Shown one piece after another: positions 26,812 through 35,344 of a stretch of 64,000 nucleotides of DNA. Source of the DNA: 20CM-2-65-7 sp963830455 (GTDB lineage: Bacteria; Gemmatimonadota; Gemmatimonadetes; Gemmatimonadales; GWC2-71-9); assembly GCA_963830455.1 (NCBI GenBank), contig CAWHMT010000003.1:124001-188000 (forward strand). The letters run 5' to 3'. The translations under genes and the position numbers were made by a program. Below the pieces are notes generated by a model, which was not told where the DNA came from, searched no databases, and worked only from the letters and a program-made list of their open reading frames with translations. Every line of letters begins with the position of its first letter. The stretch's first letter is position 1.

Positions 26812-29053
26812 TCAGTCTCCCATGCGCCGAGGAATGGCGCTGAAATATACGTCGCGCAACCGTCCGACAGACTCTTCGATGGCACCGCCTCGCAGTGTGA
26901 TCCGGACGGTGCCGTCCCAGCTGCCGACGCTGCCACAACGCAGCGCGGGGACACCGAGTTCGCCGGCCAGGGCCTGCACCGCCGCCGCGCGCTCAGCCGC
27001 ACAGGTGATTACGGCGCGGCCGTGCGATTCGCTGAATAGAACCTCGTGCGGCGCGAGACGTGCGGCGTGCGGAGTCAAATCAACGTCTAAACCGTATCCA
27101 TGCTGCTGATATGGACCACCCATGGCGACTTCCGCGAGCGCGACGGCGAGCCCGCCGTGCGAGCAATCGTGCGCTGACCGGAACAATCCCCGTCCGCGCC
27201 CGCGACGAGCAGGTCGATGAGGCGACGCTCGGTATCGAGATCGACGCGCGGTGGTTGGCCACCCACGAAGTCGTGGCAGGTCTCCCAGTAGGCGGAGCCG
27301 CCCAGCTCTTTGCGCGTTTCGCCCAGCACGAAGACGACGTCGCCGGCCGCGCGCGCGTGACTCGGCACGGCCCGGTCGGCACGGGTGAGCAGGCCGATCA
27401 TGCCTATGACCGGAGTGGGATCGACGGCGCCGGTTGGGCTTTCATTGTAGAACGACACATTGCCACCGGTGACCGGCGTCCCCAGGGCCTTACATGCATC
27501 GGCGATTCCGCGGCAAGCCTCTTGAACTGATAGAAGACTTCAGGACGCTCGGGACTCCCGAAGTTCAGACAGTTTGTGATGCCAAGTGGCCGCGCTCCGG
27601 TGCACGCGACATTGCGCGCCGCTTCCGCAACGGCAGCCTTACCGCCCTCGTAGGGATCGAGCCGCACGTAGCGGTTGTTGCAGTCCGTCTTGACCGCAAT
27701 CCCGAACTCTTCATGACGCACGCGGATGACACCGGCGTCGCCACCGGGCGCAATCACGGTGCTGGCCTGGACGGTGGAGTCGTATTGCTCGAAGACCCAC
27801 CTCTTGCTGGCGAGTGACGGGGAATCCAACAGCTGGAGCAGCGCGTCGGTCGGAGACGTGCGTCGTGCGTCGTGCGTCGGAGATGTGGCGCGCAGCGCTG
27901 CGATCCGCGGATCTTCCTTTGCTTCGGGATAGTAGACGGGGCAATCGTCGACGAGCCGCTGGCCTGGAATCTCGACAACCACCTTGCCTTGCCACAGACA
28001 CCGATACATCCCGTCGTCAGTCACCTTGCCGATGGGTGTCGCGTCGAGCTCCCACTTGGCGGCGATCGCCTGAACTTCCTTGATACGATCCGTCTTGGCG
28101 ACGACGAGCATCCGCTCCTGGGATTCGGACAGCAGGATTTCGTACGGCGTCATCCCAGGCTCGCGCGTCGGCACCTGTGAGAGATCGATTTCGACTCCCA
28201 CGCCACCGCGCGCCGCCATCTCCGCCGAGGAGGACGTCAGCCCAGCCGCCCCCATGTCCTGAATCGCCACAATGTGCCCGGACGCGATCAACTCGAGACT
28301 CGCCTCGAGCAGCAGCTTTTCCGTAAACGGATCGCCGACCTGGACCTGGGGACGGCGCTGCTCGCTTTCGTGCGTCAGCTCCTCGGACGCGAACGACGCT
28401 CCGTGAATGCCGTCGCGGCCGGTGCGCGAGCCGACCGCCAGCAGCACGTTGCCCACGCCGTGCGCCGCCGCCTTGATGAGATCCTTCTCCTTGAGCACGC
28501 CCACGCACATCGCATTCACCAGCGGATTGCCCGAGTAGCCCGGCGCAAAGTCGACTTCGCCGCCCAGCGTCGGCACGCCGACACAGTTCCCGTAGTCGCC
28601 GATCCCGCGCACCACCCCGGCGAATAGGTACCGATTGCGCGCCTCCTCGAGGGGCCCGAAGCGCAAGCTGTTGAGCAGGGCGACGGGTCGCGCGCCCATC
28701 GTGAACACGTCGCGCAGAATGCCGCCGGCGCCCGTCGCGGCTCCCTGGTAGGGCTCCACGGCGGACGGATGATTGTGGGATTCGATCTTGAACGCGACCG
28801 CCCATCCACCGGGCAGGCGCAGGACGCCGGCATTTTCCCCGGGCCCCTGAACCACCTGAGCACCGGTCGTGGGAAATGTCTTCAGGATCGGGCGGGAATG
28901 CTTATACGAGCAGTGCTCGCTCCACAGCGCGGAGAAGATGCCCAGCTCGGGGAACGTCGGGGTCCGGCCGAGCATGGCGGTGATGCGTTCGTATTCTGCG
29001 GTTGTGAGGTTGTGCTCCTGCACCAGCTCTGGAGTGATCTTCGGATCGGTCAC
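26812..29053 (-). pseudogene. purL: FGAM synthase large subunit PurL, two apparent frameshifts
   Basis: ATP-grasp-related small-type PurL that works with PurS and PurQ to make FGAM. GTG start at 29053 (MTDPKITPELVQEHNL...). Two breaks disrupt an otherwise complete protein. Near 27517-27524 the FYQFK codons are followed by out-of-frame sequence, and restoring one G gives FYQFK-EACRGIADACKALG and the conserved GGNVSFYNESPTGAV. Near 27188-27191 a C4 run (top strand) would need to be C5 to give LVAGADGGLFRSAHDCSHGGLA. Readable pieces are 27404-29053, 27087-27458 and 26812-27186. As purS, purQ and purF are intact, consensus errors are as likely as real mutation. A heptamer array lies at 27850-27883. 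Confidence 0.88.
27850..27883 (-). repeat. Heptamer array inside purL
   Basis: Three perfect copies of GTGCGTC (27858-27878, top strand) flanked on both sides by TCGGAGA (27850-27856 and 27877-27883). It encodes the loop SPTHDARRTSPT in the linker between the two halves of PurL, without disturbing the frame there. Confidence 0.78.
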
Positions 29054-29367
29054 GATCGCGTCACGCCCTTTGCGACGGCCCGGAATATCCGCCCCAGAAT
29101 GTTCGGCTGGATCTTTCTCTTGAGGATGTCCTCAACCTCTCCGGCATCACACCAAATGCCGTGACAGTTCGTGCACTGGTCGATTTGAATGCCATCCCAG
29201 TCGCCCGTGAAGAGATCGTAGCCACACTTGGGGCACTTCATGTAGTGCGTCTTCCGCTCGACGTCCACGGCGGACTTCCGCGCCGCCTCACGCTGCTGGC
29301 GGAGCAGCTCGGCGTCGCGCCGCGCGAAATACTCGTCTTCGTTCTTGCTGGGCTTCTCGTGGCTCAC
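29050..29367 (-). CDS. TFIIB-type zinc-ribbon protein
   Basis: 105 residues. A charged helical N-terminus (KNEDEYFARRDAELLRQQREAARKS) precedes a four-cysteine zinc ribbon, MKCPKCGYDLF ... QCTNCHGIWCDAGE, matching the zf-TFIIB family (PF13453) of small bacterial proteins with no established role. It overlaps both neighbours by 4 bases (lipoprotein upstream, purL downstream), so it is produced with the purine enzymes. Confidence 0.82.
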   Translation of the reverse strand: MSHEKPSKNEDEYFARRDAELLRQQREAARKSAVDVERKTHYMKCPKCGYDLFTGDWDGIQIDQCTNCHGIWCDAGEVEDILKRKIQPNILGRIFRAVAKGVTRS

Positions 29368-29978
29368 GCAACACCCGGGGTCGAGGACGGTGGAGGTGCT
29401 GGAGGTTGTGGAGGTGCAGGCGGCGGAGGCACCACCTGCAGATTCTCCCCGCTGGGATTCGCGAACGGCACCCTGCCAGGGGGGGAGGAGGACTCACCCG
29501 AGTAGCGGTGTCCGTCCCAGCGCACGATCGCGTCCACGACGCGGCCGTTCTGGAGCGTGACGACGTCCATGGTCCCGCACGTGTACTCGCAGCCGTTGCG
29601 GAAGAACAGGTACGTGTACTCGCCCACGCGGCGTACGGCGGCGGGAGCGGCCCAGATCTCGTACACCTCGCGCTCGGTCATGCCCGGATTCACGGTCCCG
29701 GTGTCCTCGGAGATGTACGGCACGTCGCGCGTGAGCGGCTCGCCCTGCGGGGACGAGGGCGGGGGAGGACGTGTCCCCCTGTCCTGATTGGTGTCAAAGC
29801 GGGGGCCGCCGGCCGTATCGGGTGACGGTCGCGCCGGCGCAGGAGGGGCCGACGCGGTCGAGCGACCCCGCAGCTTGTCCCACGCCAGCTTCAGCTTCGC
29901 CTTGGCGGTGTCGACCTGCTCACACCCTGAGGTGGCGACCATCAACAGCGCGCATATCGCCAGCGTGCTGCGTCGCAT
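29364..29978 (-). CDS. Lipoprotein of unknown function
   Basis: 204 residues from the ATG at 29978, with a lipoprotein signal MRRSTLAICALLMVATSGC (lipobox ATSGC). A Pro-rich linker follows, then a folded domain (NPGMTEREVYEIWAAPAAVRRVGEYTYLFFRNGCEYTCGTMDVVTL) that resembles the SmpA/BamE-like pattern of small outer-membrane lipoproteins, in which a start-of-helix GMT.EV...G.P precedes beta strands. It ends in a Pro-rich tail. Its start overlaps the purQ 3' end by 59 bases. It sits inside the purine operon without obvious metabolic link. Confidence 0.65.
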   Translation of the reverse strand: MRRSTLAICALLMVATSGCEQVDTAKAKLKLAWDKLRGRSTASAPPAPARPSPDTAGGPRFDTNQDRGTRPPPPSSPQGEPLTRDVPYISEDTGTVNPGMTEREVYEIWAAPAAVRRVGEYTYLFFRNGCEYTCGTMDVVTLQNGRVVDAIVRWDGHRYSGESSSPPGRVPFANPSGENLQVVPPPPAPPQPPAPPPSSTPGVA

Positions 29979-30636
29979 TGCGAGCCTCCAGAGAGAGGAA
30001 GACGCGGGCGCCGTCCAGGCCACCCAGAACCGGCGCGTTGCGGCGCTCCGGATGCGGCATGATCCCCACCACGTTGCGACCGGCGTTGCAGACGCCGGCT
30101 ATATCCTGCATCGACCCGTTCGGATTCTCTGTGACGTACCGCAACACGATTTGCCCGTTGACCTCGAGCTCGGCGGCGGTCTGTGCATCCGCCACGTAAC
30201 GGCCGTCTCCGTGCGCGATCGGCAGCACCAGCTCCTCGCCGCGCTCGTATTCGCGCGTGAACGGGGTGTCCGTCGCCTCGACGCGCACGTGCACGGGGCG
30301 CGACAGAAACTTGAGCCGCGCGTTGCGCATGAGGGCACCTGGCAGCAGTCCGGCCTCGCACAGGATCTGGAATCCGTTGCAGATGCCGAGCACCGCGCCT
30401 CCCGCACGCGCGTGCGCGGTTACGGCGCGCAACACGGGCGAGAAGCGCGCGATCGCACCGGAGCGTAGATAATCGCCGTAGCTGAACCCGCCCGGCAGAA
30501 TGACCGCGTCGGCCTGCTTCAGTTCGGTGTCGCGGTGCCAGACGTAGTACGCGTCCGATCCGGCGGCACGCGCGGCGTCGAGCGTGTCGGCATCGCAATT
30601 GGAGCCGGGGAAGACGACTACTGCGACACGCTGCAT
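29920..30636 (-). CDS. purQ: FGAM synthase glutaminase subunit PurQ
   Basis: Class I glutamine amidotransferase, 238 residues from the ATG at 30636. Nucleophile Cys in LGICNGFQIL, with VVVFPGSNCD at the N-terminus and the catalytic His/Glu in GIMPHPERR. It feeds ammonia to PurL. A C-terminal extension of about 20 residues beyond the usual end overlaps the next gene's signal sequence. It overlaps purS by 19 bases. Confidence 0.95.
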   Translation of the reverse strand: MQRVAVVVFPGSNCDADTLDAARAAGSDAYYVWHRDTELKQADAVILPGGFSYGDYLRSGAIARFSPVLRAVTAHARAGGAVLGICNGFQILCEAGLLPGALMRNARLKFLSRPVHVRVEATDTPFTREYERGEELVLPIAHGDGRYVADAQTAAELEVNGQIVLRYVTENPNGSMQDIAGVCNAGRNVVGIMPHPERRNAPVLGGLDGARVFLSLEARNATQHAGDMRAVDGRHLRV

Positions 30637-30869
30637 TCGTAATCCTCGGTCACCGGATTGGCCAGCAGCCGGTCGCACATGCTACGGGCCTTGGCCGCTG
30701 CCTCTTCCCGCGTCGCTGCCTGGACCTGCAGCACCAGATGTTTGCCAGCCCGCACGCTCCCGACGTCGCCGAACCCGAGCGCCTGCAGCGCGTGCTGCAC
30801 CGCCTGTCCCTGGGGATCGAGCAGCGACGCCCGGGGCATCACGCGGATCTCAACGGTATAGGCGCTCAT
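30618..30869 (-). CDS. purS: FGAM synthase subunit PurS
   Basis: 83 residues, the usual size. The pattern MSAYTVEIRVMPRASLLDPQGQAVQHALQALGFGDV and the following KARSMCDRLLANPVTEDYE match PurS, which bridges PurL and PurQ. Start overlaps the end of pssA and end overlaps purQ, giving the standard purS-purQ-(x)-purL order with two extra genes inserted. Confidence 0.95.
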   Translation of the reverse strand: MSAYTVEIRVMPRASLLDPQGQAVQHALQALGFGDVGSVRAGKHLVLQVQAATREEAAAKARSMCDRLLANPVTEDYECSVSQ

Positions 30870-31702
30870 GCCGCTCCTGGTCCCCCCCGACCGCCGCGCG
30901 AGCCGCGGAGATTCTGATCGGTTTCATCAATGACAATGGGACCGGCGATCTCCGCCTCCTCGTCCTCGGCGGGGGCCCTGAAGAACCCCAGCAGCACCGC
31001 CCGCACGACGCCGTAGGTCATGTACGCAATCCCCAACGGGAACAGGAAGACGTCATGCTTCCAGATTCCGAATACCAGGATAACAACAATCAACGCGAGC
31101 CCCAAGAGCCCGCGGATGGTGCGGAAGCCGGCGCGGGGGAGCGTCGCGTAATGCACGTTGCTGACCATCAGGATGCTGAGGGCGATCATGAGAAACGTCA
31201 GCAGCAGATGCCAGGGCAGACCCTCCAGAGCATCGAACTGCGGCGTCTGCGAGAACGCGTAGAACGTGGCGAGGGTCATCCCCGCGGCAGGGGATGGCAA
31301 TCCAATGAAGTACGCCTTCGGCCGTCCCGCCTGCGTGACGTTGAAGCGGGCCAGCCGGATCGCGGCCGCCATGACGTAGAAGTAGCAAAAGATCCACGCC
31401 GCCTGCCCGCCGCCCGCGAACTCGATCTGATACATAAGGAAGGCCGGCGCGACTCCGAAGCTCACGATGTCGACCAGACTGTCCAGCTCCGCGCCAAAGC
31501 GCGTCCCCGTACCGGAGATGCGCGCAACCCGGCCATCGAGCGTGTCGAGGATCCCCGCGAATACGATGAACCAGCCCGCGCGGTAGAAGTCACCGCGCGT
31601 CGCGAGCACCATCGACCAGATGCCGAAGAACAGATTGAACAGAGTGAACAGGCTCGGCACGACGATCACGACGCGCCGCAGCGGCAGAGGCGGTGGTCTC
31701 AC
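30866..31702 (-). CDS. pssA: CDP-diacylglycerol-serine O-phosphatidyltransferase
   Basis: 278 residues with several membrane segments. The CDP-alcohol phosphotransferase signature D-G-x2-A-R-x8-G-x3-D-x3-D is seen as DTLDGRVARISGTGTRFGAELDSLVD near residues 53-78. It makes phosphatidylserine, the substrate of the adjoining Psd domain. The C-terminal acidic tail ends in a Gly/Arg stretch. GTG start at 31702 overlaps the purC-psd stop. Confidence 0.93.
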   Translation of the reverse strand: MRPPPLPLRRVVIVVPSLFTLFNLFFGIWSMVLATRGDFYRAGWFIVFAGILDTLDGRVARISGTGTRFGAELDSLVDIVSFGVAPAFLMYQIEFAGGGQAAWIFCYFYVMAAAIRLARFNVTQAGRPKAYFIGLPSPAAGMTLATFYAFSQTPQFDALEGLPWHLLLTFLMIALSILMVSNVHYATLPRAGFRTIRGLLGLALIVVILVFGIWKHDVFLFPLGIAYMTYGVVRAVLLGFFRAPAEDEEAEIAGPIVIDETDQNLRGSRGGRGGPGAA

Positions 31703-33276
31703 GGGTACTCCGCCAGCACGGTGCCGCCCACGCGCACGCGATCGCCAGGTTTGACCTTGACGACCGGCCGGGCGGAAAGGGGGAGAAACACGTCGGTGCG
31801 AGAGCCGAAGCGAATCAGGCCGAGGCGCGCACCCTGGGTGACGCGGTCGCCCGGCTTGGCATCGGTCACGATGCGGCGCGCGATCAGACCGGCGATCTGC
31901 CGCACCAGCACGGGGCCGTTCGGCCCGCGCAGGCCGATCGATGACTGTTCGTTGTCGAGACTCGCCTTCTCATCGGCGGCGTGCAGAAACTTGCCCTTGT
32001 TGTAGTGCACCAGCTCGACCGTCCCGCTCACGGGATAGCGGTTCACGTGTACGTCGAACACGGAGAGAAAGATCGAAATCCGGACTGCCCGTTCCTTCAG
32101 GAACATCGGCTCGTCGATCTCCGTCACGTGCACCACATGACCTTCCGCTGCCCCCAGCACGTAGCGATCGCCGCGCGGGCCGGGACGAATCGGATCGCGA
32201 AAAAACGCCACGACCCAGATCGCCAGCACCGCGAGCACGCTCGGGACTATCCACCACAGACCGCCGCCGCCCCACCGGTTCGCGACATAGACGGCGGCTG
32301 TGACCAGCAGCCACGCGATGACGATGAACGGCCAGCCCTCGGGCGCAATCCTGCACTCCAGCTCTTTTCCCGTGATCCGCCGGTACGCATCGCGGTAGCG
32401 CTCGCTCGTGGCGGCCACCACGGCATCCGGCAGGGACGGCGGCGGGGCCTCGCCATTCCACTGACCCTGCTTTTTGAGATCGGCGAGGTAGTCGCGCAGC
32501 GGTTGCTTGTCGAAGCTCGGCTGTCCGCGGCCCGGCTGATACCGATCGGCGGGCCAAAAGCGCGACGAATCGGGCGTGAGGATCTCGTCGATCACGAGCA
32601 GCTCGCCCGCGGGCGTCGTCCCAAACTCGAACTTCGTGTCTGCGATGATGATGCCGCGATCGGCGGCAAACGCGCGCCCCGCTTCGTACAGGCCGAGGCT
32701 CGCGGCGCGCAGCCGCTCCGCGGTCGTGCGTCCCAGCGCCGCGACGACATGATCGAACGTGACGTTCTCGTCGTGCCCCTGCTCGGCCTTGGTGGCCGGG
32801 GAAAAGATCGGAGGGTCGAGCCGCGCGCTCTCGGTCAGTCCCTTCGGCAGGGGCTCGCCCGCCAGTGTCCCGGATTGTTTGTACTCGACCCACGCCGATC
32901 CGGAGATGTAGCCGCGGACTACGCACTCGAACGGCACTGGCGTCGCGCGCCGGGTGAGCATCGCGCGGCCGATCAGCTCGTCGCGGTGCGCGGCGAGCGC
33001 CCCCCCCGGTACCCGCGCGACGATGTCGTCCACGTCGGCCGTCAGACAATGGTGCGGCATGACCGAGGCCAGCCGCGCGAACCAGAACGCGCTCAGCTGC
33101 GTCAACACCGCGCCCTTGTGAGGCACCGGCTCGCGCATCACGACGTCGAAGGCGCTGACGCGGTCGCTGGCCACCAGCAACAGCGTGCGCTCATCGACCT
33201 CGTACACCTCCCGCACCTTCCCGCGGCGCAGGAGCGGCAGGGGCAGCTTGCTTTGGACGAGGACCGCTCCGGTCAT
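31699..33276 (-). CDS. purC: SAICAR synthase fused to phosphatidylserine decarboxylase
   Basis: One 525-residue frame encodes two unrelated enzymes. Residues 1 to about 306 are a complete PurC (RRGKVREVYEVDER, ATKAEQGHDENVTF, ADTKFEFG, DEILTPDSSRFW). Residues from about 309 (RIAPEGWPFIVIAWLL) are a complete short-form Psd with two membrane segments and the self-cleavage site RFGSRTDVFLP. The junction bases (GAGTGCAGG, coding strand, 32353-32360 region) would become a stop plus GTG start (GAGTGAGG) if the one C were absent, exactly the GTGA overlap used at every other junction here. So it is either a true fusion or two genes joined by one extra base. Confidence 0.88.
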   Translation of the reverse strand: MTGAVLVQSKLPLPLLRRGKVREVYEVDERTLLLVASDRVSAFDVVMREPVPHKGAVLTQLSAFWFARLASVMPHHCLTADVDDIVARVPGGALAAHRDELIGRAMLTRRATPVPFECVVRGYISGSAWVEYKQSGTLAGEPLPKGLTESARLDPPIFSPATKAEQGHDENVTFDHVVAALGRTTAERLRAASLGLYEAGRAFAADRGIIIADTKFEFGTTPAGELLVIDEILTPDSSRFWPADRYQPGRGQPSFDKQPLRDYLADLKKQGQWNGEAPPPSLPDAVVAATSERYRDAYRRITGKELECRIAPEGWPFIVIAWLLVTAAVYVANRWGGGGLWWIVPSVLAVLAIWVVAFFRDPIRPGPRGDRYVLGAAEGHVVHVTEIDEPMFLKERAVRISIFLSVFDVHVNRYPVSGTVELVHYNKGKFLHAADEKASLDNEQSSIGLRGPNGPVLVRQIAGLIARRIVTDAKPGDRVTQGARLGLIRFGSRTDVFLPLSARPVVKVKPGDRVRVGGTVLAEYP

Positions 33277-34679
33277 ACCTGAACCTCCGCTGCGGCGGCC
33301 GCGGGCGCGGCGGCCTGGATAGAACGCATCAAATCGGGCAGTACCCGATCGAGGAACTCGTCGACCTGCTGCGGAGCGCGGCCCACGTAGGCGACCGGGT
33401 CCAGCTCCTCCGCCGTGGCACGCACGCCGAGCCGCTTGAACTCCGGCGTCTTGGCGAGTCGCTCGAGCAGATCCTCCGAGCCCTCGAGGCTCTGACCGCG
33501 AATCACCTCATGCAGCTGCTGCCGGTCGCCGCCGGCCTTTACACCGCGCATCAACAACCGCTCGGTCGCGAGGAACGGCATCGCCCGCGCCACGTGGGCG
33601 GCGATCGTCTGCTCGCGGACTTCGAGCCCGGCGGCCACGTTCGTGGCGAGGACCAGGATCGCGTCGGTCGCGAGGAACGCTTCCGGGATCACCAGGCGGC
33701 GATTGGCGCTGTCATCGAGCGTCCGTTCGAGCCATTGCGCGGCCGCGGTGTGCCAGGCATTGCCTTCGAGCTCGATCACAAAGCGTGCGAGACTGGTCAT
33801 CCGTTCGGCGCGCATCGGATTGCGCTTGTACGGCATGGCGGACGAGCCCACCTGCTCGCTCTCGAACGGCTCGAGCAGCTCACCCTCGTGCTGGAGCAGC
33901 CGCAGATCCGTCGCGAACTTCGCCGCGGACTGCGCGACCCCCGAGAGCACGGCGAGCACCTGGCCGTCCAGCTTGCGCGTGTAGGTCTGGCCCGTGATGG
34001 GCAGCACCTGCTCGAAGCCCATCGCGCGGGAGACCCGCGCATCCAGCTCCGCGACCTTTGCGTGATCGCCCTCGAACAGCTCGAGGAAGCTCGCCTGGGT
34101 GCCGGTCGTGCCCTTCACGCCGCGAAACGGCAGCGTGCCGATCCGGTGCAGCAGCTCTTCGCCATCCAGCGCGAAATCCTGCATCCACATCGCCATGCGC
34201 TTGCCGACCGTGGTGAGCTGGGCCGGCTGGAAATGCGTGTACGCGAGACAGGGCAGGGCACGATAGCGGCGCGCGACCTTCCCCATGGCGACGAGCACCG
34301 CGCCGATACGACCGAGCAGCAGCTGCATCCCTTCGCGCATCAACACGAGGTCCGCGTTGTCGGTCACGTACGCGCTGGTGGCACCCAGATGAATGAAGGG
34401 ACGGGCGGCCGGCGCCTGGTCGCCGAGGTGATGGATATGGGCCATCACGTCGTGCCGGAGCCGGCGCTCGTACTCGGCGGCCTTGTCGAGGTCCGCATCG
34501 TCGAGGTGCGCGCGCAGCTGCGCCAGCGCCGCGTCCGGGATGGACAGCCCCAGCTCCTTCTCGCCTTCCATCAACGCGAGCCAGAGCCGGCGCCACAACC
34601 CGATGCGGCGGCGCTCGCCCCACAGCGCCTGCATCGCGGGCGAGGCGTAGCGCGCGGAGAGCGGCGAGACCCAGTTCAC
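33273..34679 (-). CDS. purB: Adenylosuccinate lyase
   Basis: 468 residues of the fumarase/aspartase superfamily, closer in length and wording to the eukaryotic-type lyase than to the short Bacillus form. The signature GSSAMPYKRNPMRAER and the THFQPAQLTTVGKR stretch with catalytic His are present. It cleaves SAICAR and adenylosuccinate, so it acts right after PurC. It overlaps purC-psd and the transaldolase by 4 bases each. The C-terminus is an Ala-rich tail. Confidence 0.96.
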   Translation of the reverse strand: MNWVSPLSARYASPAMQALWGERRRIGLWRRLWLALMEGEKELGLSIPDAALAQLRAHLDDADLDKAAEYERRLRHDVMAHIHHLGDQAPAARPFIHLGATSAYVTDNADLVLMREGMQLLLGRIGAVLVAMGKVARRYRALPCLAYTHFQPAQLTTVGKRMAMWMQDFALDGEELLHRIGTLPFRGVKGTTGTQASFLELFEGDHAKVAELDARVSRAMGFEQVLPITGQTYTRKLDGQVLAVLSGVAQSAAKFATDLRLLQHEGELLEPFESEQVGSSAMPYKRNPMRAERMTSLARFVIELEGNAWHTAAAQWLERTLDDSANRRLVIPEAFLATDAILVLATNVAAGLEVREQTIAAHVARAMPFLATERLLMRGVKAGGDRQQLHEVIRGQSLEGSEDLLERLAKTPEFKRLGVRATAEELDPVAYVGRAPQQVDEFLDRVLPDLMRSIQAAAPAAAAAEVQV

Positions 34680-35344
34680 ACCGCTGCCTTCGCCCGCGCC
34701 ACGAGCTTGTTCCAGTCGGCGAGGAACTGCTCGAGGCCGCGGTCGGTGAGCGGATGGAGCAGCAGCTTCTTCAACACGTCCGGCGGAAGCGTCGCGACGT
34801 CCGCCCCGATCATGGCTGCCTCCACCACGTGGCGGGGATGGCGGATCGAGGCCGCGAGGATTTCCGTCTCGATGTTGTAGTTATCGAAGATGGCACGCGC
34901 CTCGCGAATCACGTCCATCCCTTCCTGGCCGACGTCATCGAGCCGGCCGATGAAGGGGCTCACGTACGACGCGCCCGCCTTGGCGGCGATGAGGCATTGC
35001 ACGCTGGAGAAGCACAGGGTGACGTTGGTCCGAATGCCCTCGGCGGCGAGCCGCCGCACCGCCACCATGCCCGCTTCGATCATCGGGATCTTCACGACGA
35101 TGTTCTCGGCGATCCGGGCAAGCTCTTTGCCCTCCTTGAGCATGCCATCCGTATCCACGGCGACGACTTCCGCCGATACCGGTCCCTCGACCAGCGAACA
35201 GATCTCTTTGAGGACATCGCGCGGATCGAGGTCACCCGCTTGTTTGGCCAAGAGTGAGGGATTGGTGGTAATGCCGTCGATCAGCCCGGCCTGCGCCGCC
35301 CAGCTGATGTCTTTGAGACTCGCGGTGTCGAGGAAAAACTTCAT
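34676..35344 (-). CDS. tal: Transaldolase / fructose-6-phosphate aldolase family
   Basis: 222 residues, the short TalC/FSA-type TIM barrel. MKFFLDTASLKDI, GITTNPSLLAK, the Schiff-base lysine in NIVVKIPM and SPFIGRLDD are all present. The short form acts as transaldolase in the pentose phosphate pathway or as F6P aldolase; the sequence alone does not decide. It would supply ribose phosphate for the purine pathway with which it is co-transcribed. The open frame continuing to 35737 is the shadow of truA. Confidence 0.9.
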   Translation of the reverse strand: MKFFLDTASLKDISWAAQAGLIDGITTNPSLLAKQAGDLDPRDVLKEICSLVEGPVSAEVVAVDTDGMLKEGKELARIAENIVVKIPMIEAGMVAVRRLAAEGIRTNVTLCFSSVQCLIAAKAGASYVSPFIGRLDDVGQEGMDVIREARAIFDNYNIETEILAASIRHPRHVVEAAMIGADVATLPPDVLKKLLLHPLTDRGLEQFLADWNKLVARAKAAV

